The notes under the pieces are model-generated. The model did not search any database. It was given only the letters and a program-made list of their open reading frames with translations, and was not told the origin of the DNA. Shown piece by piece: positions 61,586-64,000 of a DNA stretch of 64,000 nucleotides. This DNA comes from Acidobacteriota bacterium. GTDB taxonomy: Bacteria; Acidobacteriota; Terriglobia; Terriglobales; Acidobacteriaceae. Each line of letters begins with the position of its first letter. The first letter of the stretch is position 1. The stretch lies in NCBI GenBank assembly GCA_021780075.1, contig JAJXZL010000036.1, positions 146,717 to 210,716 on the forward strand. The letters are read 5' to 3'. Both the position numbers and the translations under genes were made by a program.

Positions 61586-62880
61586 GCAGGGACTCCTTCC
61601 TGGTCGAGCAGGCTTTGCAGCGCGCGCAGGGTGCGCTCCGTCGCTCCGGCCTGCTGGTCAAACACAGCGCGGGCGCGGGCGCCCATCGCGGCGGCTTCCT
61701 GTCGATTCTTCAAGAGAGGCAACAACATATCAGTCAGCTCGGCGCGCGGCGCAATGCGCAGCGCCTCCTGCGCGCGCAAGGCGTCCGCAATCGCGCGGAA
61801 GTTTGCGTAGTGCGGCCCCATCACAATGGGCACGCCAAACTGCGCAGGCTCCAGCGGGTTGTGTCCGCCGGTGGGAAACAGGCTGCCCCCCACAAAAGCC
61901 ACTGCGGCAAGCGAGTACACCGAGGCCAGCTCGCCGATCGTGTCAAGCAGCACGATTGCGCCGGGCTTCAACGGCTGACACGCAGCTTGCGTGTTCCACG
62001 CCGAGCGCCGCAGCCAGGCGCAGCCTGACTTCTGCAACAGCGCGGCCACCGCGCCAAACCGCTCAGGATGGCGTGGGGCAAGCACCAGCACAAGGTCGCC
62101 ATCGGCTTCAAGCAGCCGTGGCCATGCCTCCAGCAGCGCTGCCTCTTCGCCCTCCAGCGTGCTGCCCGCCACCACAAAGCGCAGCCCGGTGCCCAGTTCG
62201 CGCAGCAGGCGCGTGGCCTCAGCCTGCTGCGCCGCGCGCACATCGAACTTGAGATTGCCGGAAACGGACACCCGCGCCGGCTGGCAGCCAATCGCCGTCA
62301 GCCGCTCCGCGTCAACCTCGCTCTGCGCCAGCACACGGCTCAGCCGCCCCAGAATCGGCCGCCACACCCACCTGAGCCGCCGGTAGCGCGGCCAGGAGCG
62401 GTCCGAAATGCGCGCGTTGACCACAGCCACAGCGGTCCCTCGGCGAAAACAACCGCTCAGCAGGTTGGGCCAGAACTCCGTCTCTGCCAGAATCAACAGC
62501 CGCGGACGCAGCGCCTTGAGATAGGCTTGCACAGCCCACGGCAGGTCCAGCGGACAATAGAAAACGCGCGCCGCCCCAAAGCGTTCGCGCGCCAGCGCGT
62601 GCCCCGTGCGCGTGGTGGTGGAGATGACCAGCCGATATCCAGGCAAGGCGCGGTCCATCTCCGCAACCAGCCGCGTCACGGCCAGCACCTCGCCCACTGA
62701 GACGGCGTGCAGCCAGATCAGCGGGCGCGCGCCTGCCTCACGCAGCCGCGCCGGAACCCGGCCGAGCCGCTCCCCCAACCCCGCACGATATTTGTGCGTG
62801 GTGGCCATGCGCCATAGCCACCACGGGGCGCTGGCCACCAGAGCCGCCAGCAGGGTCAGATTGTAGAAAAACAAAATCAT
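61582..62880 (-). CDS. waaA: 3-Deoxy-D-manno-octulosonic-acid transferase (Kdo transferase)
   Basis: 432 residues, GT30 family. N-terminal membrane helix (LTLLAALVASAPWWLW), then LIWLHAVSVGEVLAVTRL, LILAETEFWPNLL, VVNARISDRSW and, in the C-terminal half, FVGGSLFPTGGHNPLEPAQFGVPIVMGPHYANF. It moves Kdo from CMP-Kdo to lipid IVA. First gene of the operon waaA-lpxK-GT9-PEMT(-DUF3108). It marks a Gram-negative outer membrane. Confidence 0.96.
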   Translation of the reverse strand: MILFFYNLTLLAALVASAPWWLWRMATTHKYRAGLGERLGRVPARLREAGARPLIWLHAVSVGEVLAVTRLVAEMDRALPGYRLVISTTTRTGHALARERFGAARVFYCPLDLPWAVQAYLKALRPRLLILAETEFWPNLLSGCFRRGTAVAVVNARISDRSWPRYRRLRWVWRPILGRLSRVLAQSEVDAERLTAIGCQPARVSVSGNLKFDVRAAQQAEATRLLRELGTGLRFVVAGSTLEGEEAALLEAWPRLLEADGDLVLVLAPRHPERFGAVAALLQKSGCAWLRRSAWNTQAACQPLKPGAIVLLDTIGELASVYSLAAVAFVGGSLFPTGGHNPLEPAQFGVPIVMGPHYANFRAIADALRAQEALRIAPRAELTDMLLPLLKNRQEAAAMGARARAVFDQQAGATERTLRALQSLLDQEGVPA

Positions 62881-62945
62881 GCCGTGCAGATATTGCCTTT
62901 TATCGGTTGTCTCGGTCTAATCCTCAAATGATACAGTCGAGCACG

Positions 62946-63599
62946 ATGAGATTTCTTAGGGGATTTCCGCTTTTGGTGTTTTGCCTGGCGCTGCCTGCCG
63001 TGGCCAGCGACCACAAGCAGCCGCCTGTGCAGCCTGCCACATCCTTTGCCGACGTCGAAGTGCATGAGAAGGAACATGTGGCCATCGCCGCCGAGCCCTA
63101 TGACACCAAAGAGAAGGAATCCATCTTTCGCATCGATTACCTGAGCCACGGCGTCATGCCCATCCGCCTTATCGTAACCAACACCGGCGACAAGCCCATC
63201 TCACTGCGCGATGCGCGCATCTTGTTTGAGACTCCGGCGGGCGACCAGATTCAGGCTGCCGAACCAGAGGACGTCGAGCGCCTCATGACCAAGGCAGAGC
63301 GCATGGGCACCAAGATTCCCATGCCCTTCCCGTTTCCGCCCATCCACACCAAGGCCAAGGACAGCAACAAAAACATCGAAGCGGACTTCGACACCTTTGA
63401 GTACCAGGCCCTTGTGGTCGAGCCGCACACCACGCGCGCCGGCTTCCTGTTCTATGACGTGTCGCAGCTCAGCAACAATCCGCTCAAGGGGGCCAAGCTG
63501 CACATCTTCAAGCTGCGCGACGCCGACGGCAACGAGCTCTTCTACTTTGAGATACCCTTCGACAAGTATCTCCAGTCCAAGTCCAGCCAGATGAAGTAA
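62946..63599 (+). CDS. Exported hypothetical protein
   Basis: 217 residues from 62946; the ORF start at 62907 is in waaA promoter space. Signal peptide (RFLRGFPLLVFCLALPAVAS), then an Ig-like/beta domain: HVAIAAEPYDTKEKESIF, GVMPIRLIVTNTGDKPISLRDARILFET and ALVVEPHTTRAGFLFYDVSQL. One 20-residue linker carries PFPFPPI. No catalytic motif. Divergent from waaA, convergent with queD. Confidence 0.8.
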   Translation: MRFLRGFPLLVFCLALPAVASDHKQPPVQPATSFADVEVHEKEHVAIAAEPYDTKEKESIFRIDYLSHGVMPIRLIVTNTGDKPISLRDARILFETPAGDQIQAAEPEDVERLMTKAERMGTKIPMPFPFPPIHTKAKDSNKNIEADFDTFEYQALVVEPHTTRAGFLFYDVSQLSNNPLKGAKLHIFKLRDADGNELFYFEIPFDKYLQSKSSQMK

Positions 63600-63602
63600 G
63601 GG

Positions 63603-63980
63603 CTACTCGTAATACGTGGCCGTGGTGGTATCGGTCTCCCAGATCGTGCAGTCTTTCACGCGCACGCGGCCCGCCGTCATTCCCGCCAGTTGCTCGTTGG
63701 TCTGGTCATAGAAATACCGTGCGAGATTCTCAGCCGAGGGATTCAGCTCGATGAAAGGCTCAAGGTCGTTGAGCATCTGGTGGTCAATGCGCTCGATCAC
63801 CGGGCGCAGAACCTGCTTCAGCAGTTTGAAATCCAGCAGCAGGCCGGTCGAATCCAGCACCGCCCCGGCCAGCGTCACGCGCACCTTGTAGTTGTGCCCG
63901 TGCGGGTTCTCGCACTTGCCGCGATAGTTGCGCAGGTAGTGTCCGGAGGAGAAATCGGCCTCCACGGTGACTTCATACAT
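63603..63980 (-). CDS. queD: 6-Carboxytetrahydropterin synthase QueD
   Basis: 125 residues, start 63980. Zn-binding histidines in FSSGHYLRNY and ENPHGHNYKV, catalytic cysteine in YRGKCENPHG, and LNDLEPFIELNPSAENLARYFYDQ with CTIWETDTTTATYYE at the end. Length equals the family. It converts dihydroneopterin triphosphate to 6-carboxytetrahydropterin for queuosine. The other que genes are outside the window. Confidence 0.95.
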   Translation of the reverse strand: MYEVTVEADFSSGHYLRNYRGKCENPHGHNYKVRVTLAGAVLDSTGLLLDFKLLKQVLRPVIERIDHQMLNDLEPFIELNPSAENLARYFYDQTNEQLAGMTAGRVRVKDCTIWETDTTTATYYE

Positions 63981-64000
63981 CGGCGTTCACGCGTTCCTGT

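Overview
The window reads as a piece of a Gram-negative, GC-rich bacterial chromosome, most likely from Acidobacteriota (Terriglobia/Acidobacteriaceae-like). The grounds are a Kdo-lipid A operon (waaA-lpxK), several small secreted proteins of a type common in that phylum, DUF971 and FmdB zinc-ribbon proteins, and extragenic hairpin repeats. This assignment is inferred from gene content; no marker was searched. Almost every long ORF is an ordinary chromosomal gene. There is no phage, integrase, transposase or CRISPR array.

Layout. 1-2590 (+): a sulfur block with a partial sulfide:quinone oxidoreductase-like flavoprotein, DUF1641 protein, DsrC/TusE-like carrier and DsrE2-like protein. 2791-7433 (+): PhzF-like enzyme, orphan receiver domain, PIN-TRAM membrane protein and S41 peptidase. 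7518-11646 (-): two rhodanese-containing genes (one fused to a MoeB/ThiF-type E1 enzyme), a CoA-disulfide-reductase/rhodanese fusion and a NifX-like protein. 11900-12310 (+): a PadR regulator with Cys/His residues at its N-terminus. 12336-19099 (-): a probable operon arsR-tusA-mvhD-qmoA-like-qmoB-like-winged helix-qmoC-like-dsrE2. 19556-22343: JAMM peptidase, a small unknown protein, DUF971, SemiSWEET and TauE/SafE transporter. 22682-25950 (+): Hsp20 and ClpB. 26000-28600: gene-poor, with repeats and a copied fragment of the mutS2 3' end. 28711-33000: MutS2, FmdB and DUF2911. 32324-36009 (+): prpB-prpC-prpD (2-methylcitrate cycle). 36075-39133 (+): glpK-glpD. 39166-46023: UBP zinc finger, ribosomal S1, a beta-helix secreted protein, tRNA-Arg(CCG), a membrane protein and an RNB ribonuclease. 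46144-52335 (-): an electron-conduit cluster of decaheme MtrA/DmsE cytochrome, large outer-membrane barrel protein, two monoheme cytochromes c and a hexaheme NapC/NirT-type quinol dehydrogenase, with a divergent Crp/Fnr regulator (53322, +). 54182-63980: SnoaL-like protein, MnmG, small proteins, the lipid A/Kdo operon and QueD.

How it fits together. The sulfur genes carry every part of a persulfide relay: a sulfide oxidase at the quinone pool, rhodaneses, TusA, two DsrE2-like proteins, a DsrC-like carrier that keeps only one of its two C-terminal cysteines, and a membrane-bound HdrA/Qmo-type complex with an MvhD subunit. No dsrAB, aprAB or hdrB is present in the window. Three 15-bp sites of the same form (GGTGTA-N5-CACC) lie upstream of the padR/nifX divergon and of the arsR-tusA-qmo operon, which suggests one regulon. 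The separate MtrA/MtrB/NapC-type cluster would pass quinol electrons across the periplasm and outer membrane. Together they describe a quinone-centred respiratory chain with sulfur compounds as possible donor and an extracellular or outer-membrane acceptor. That link is inference.
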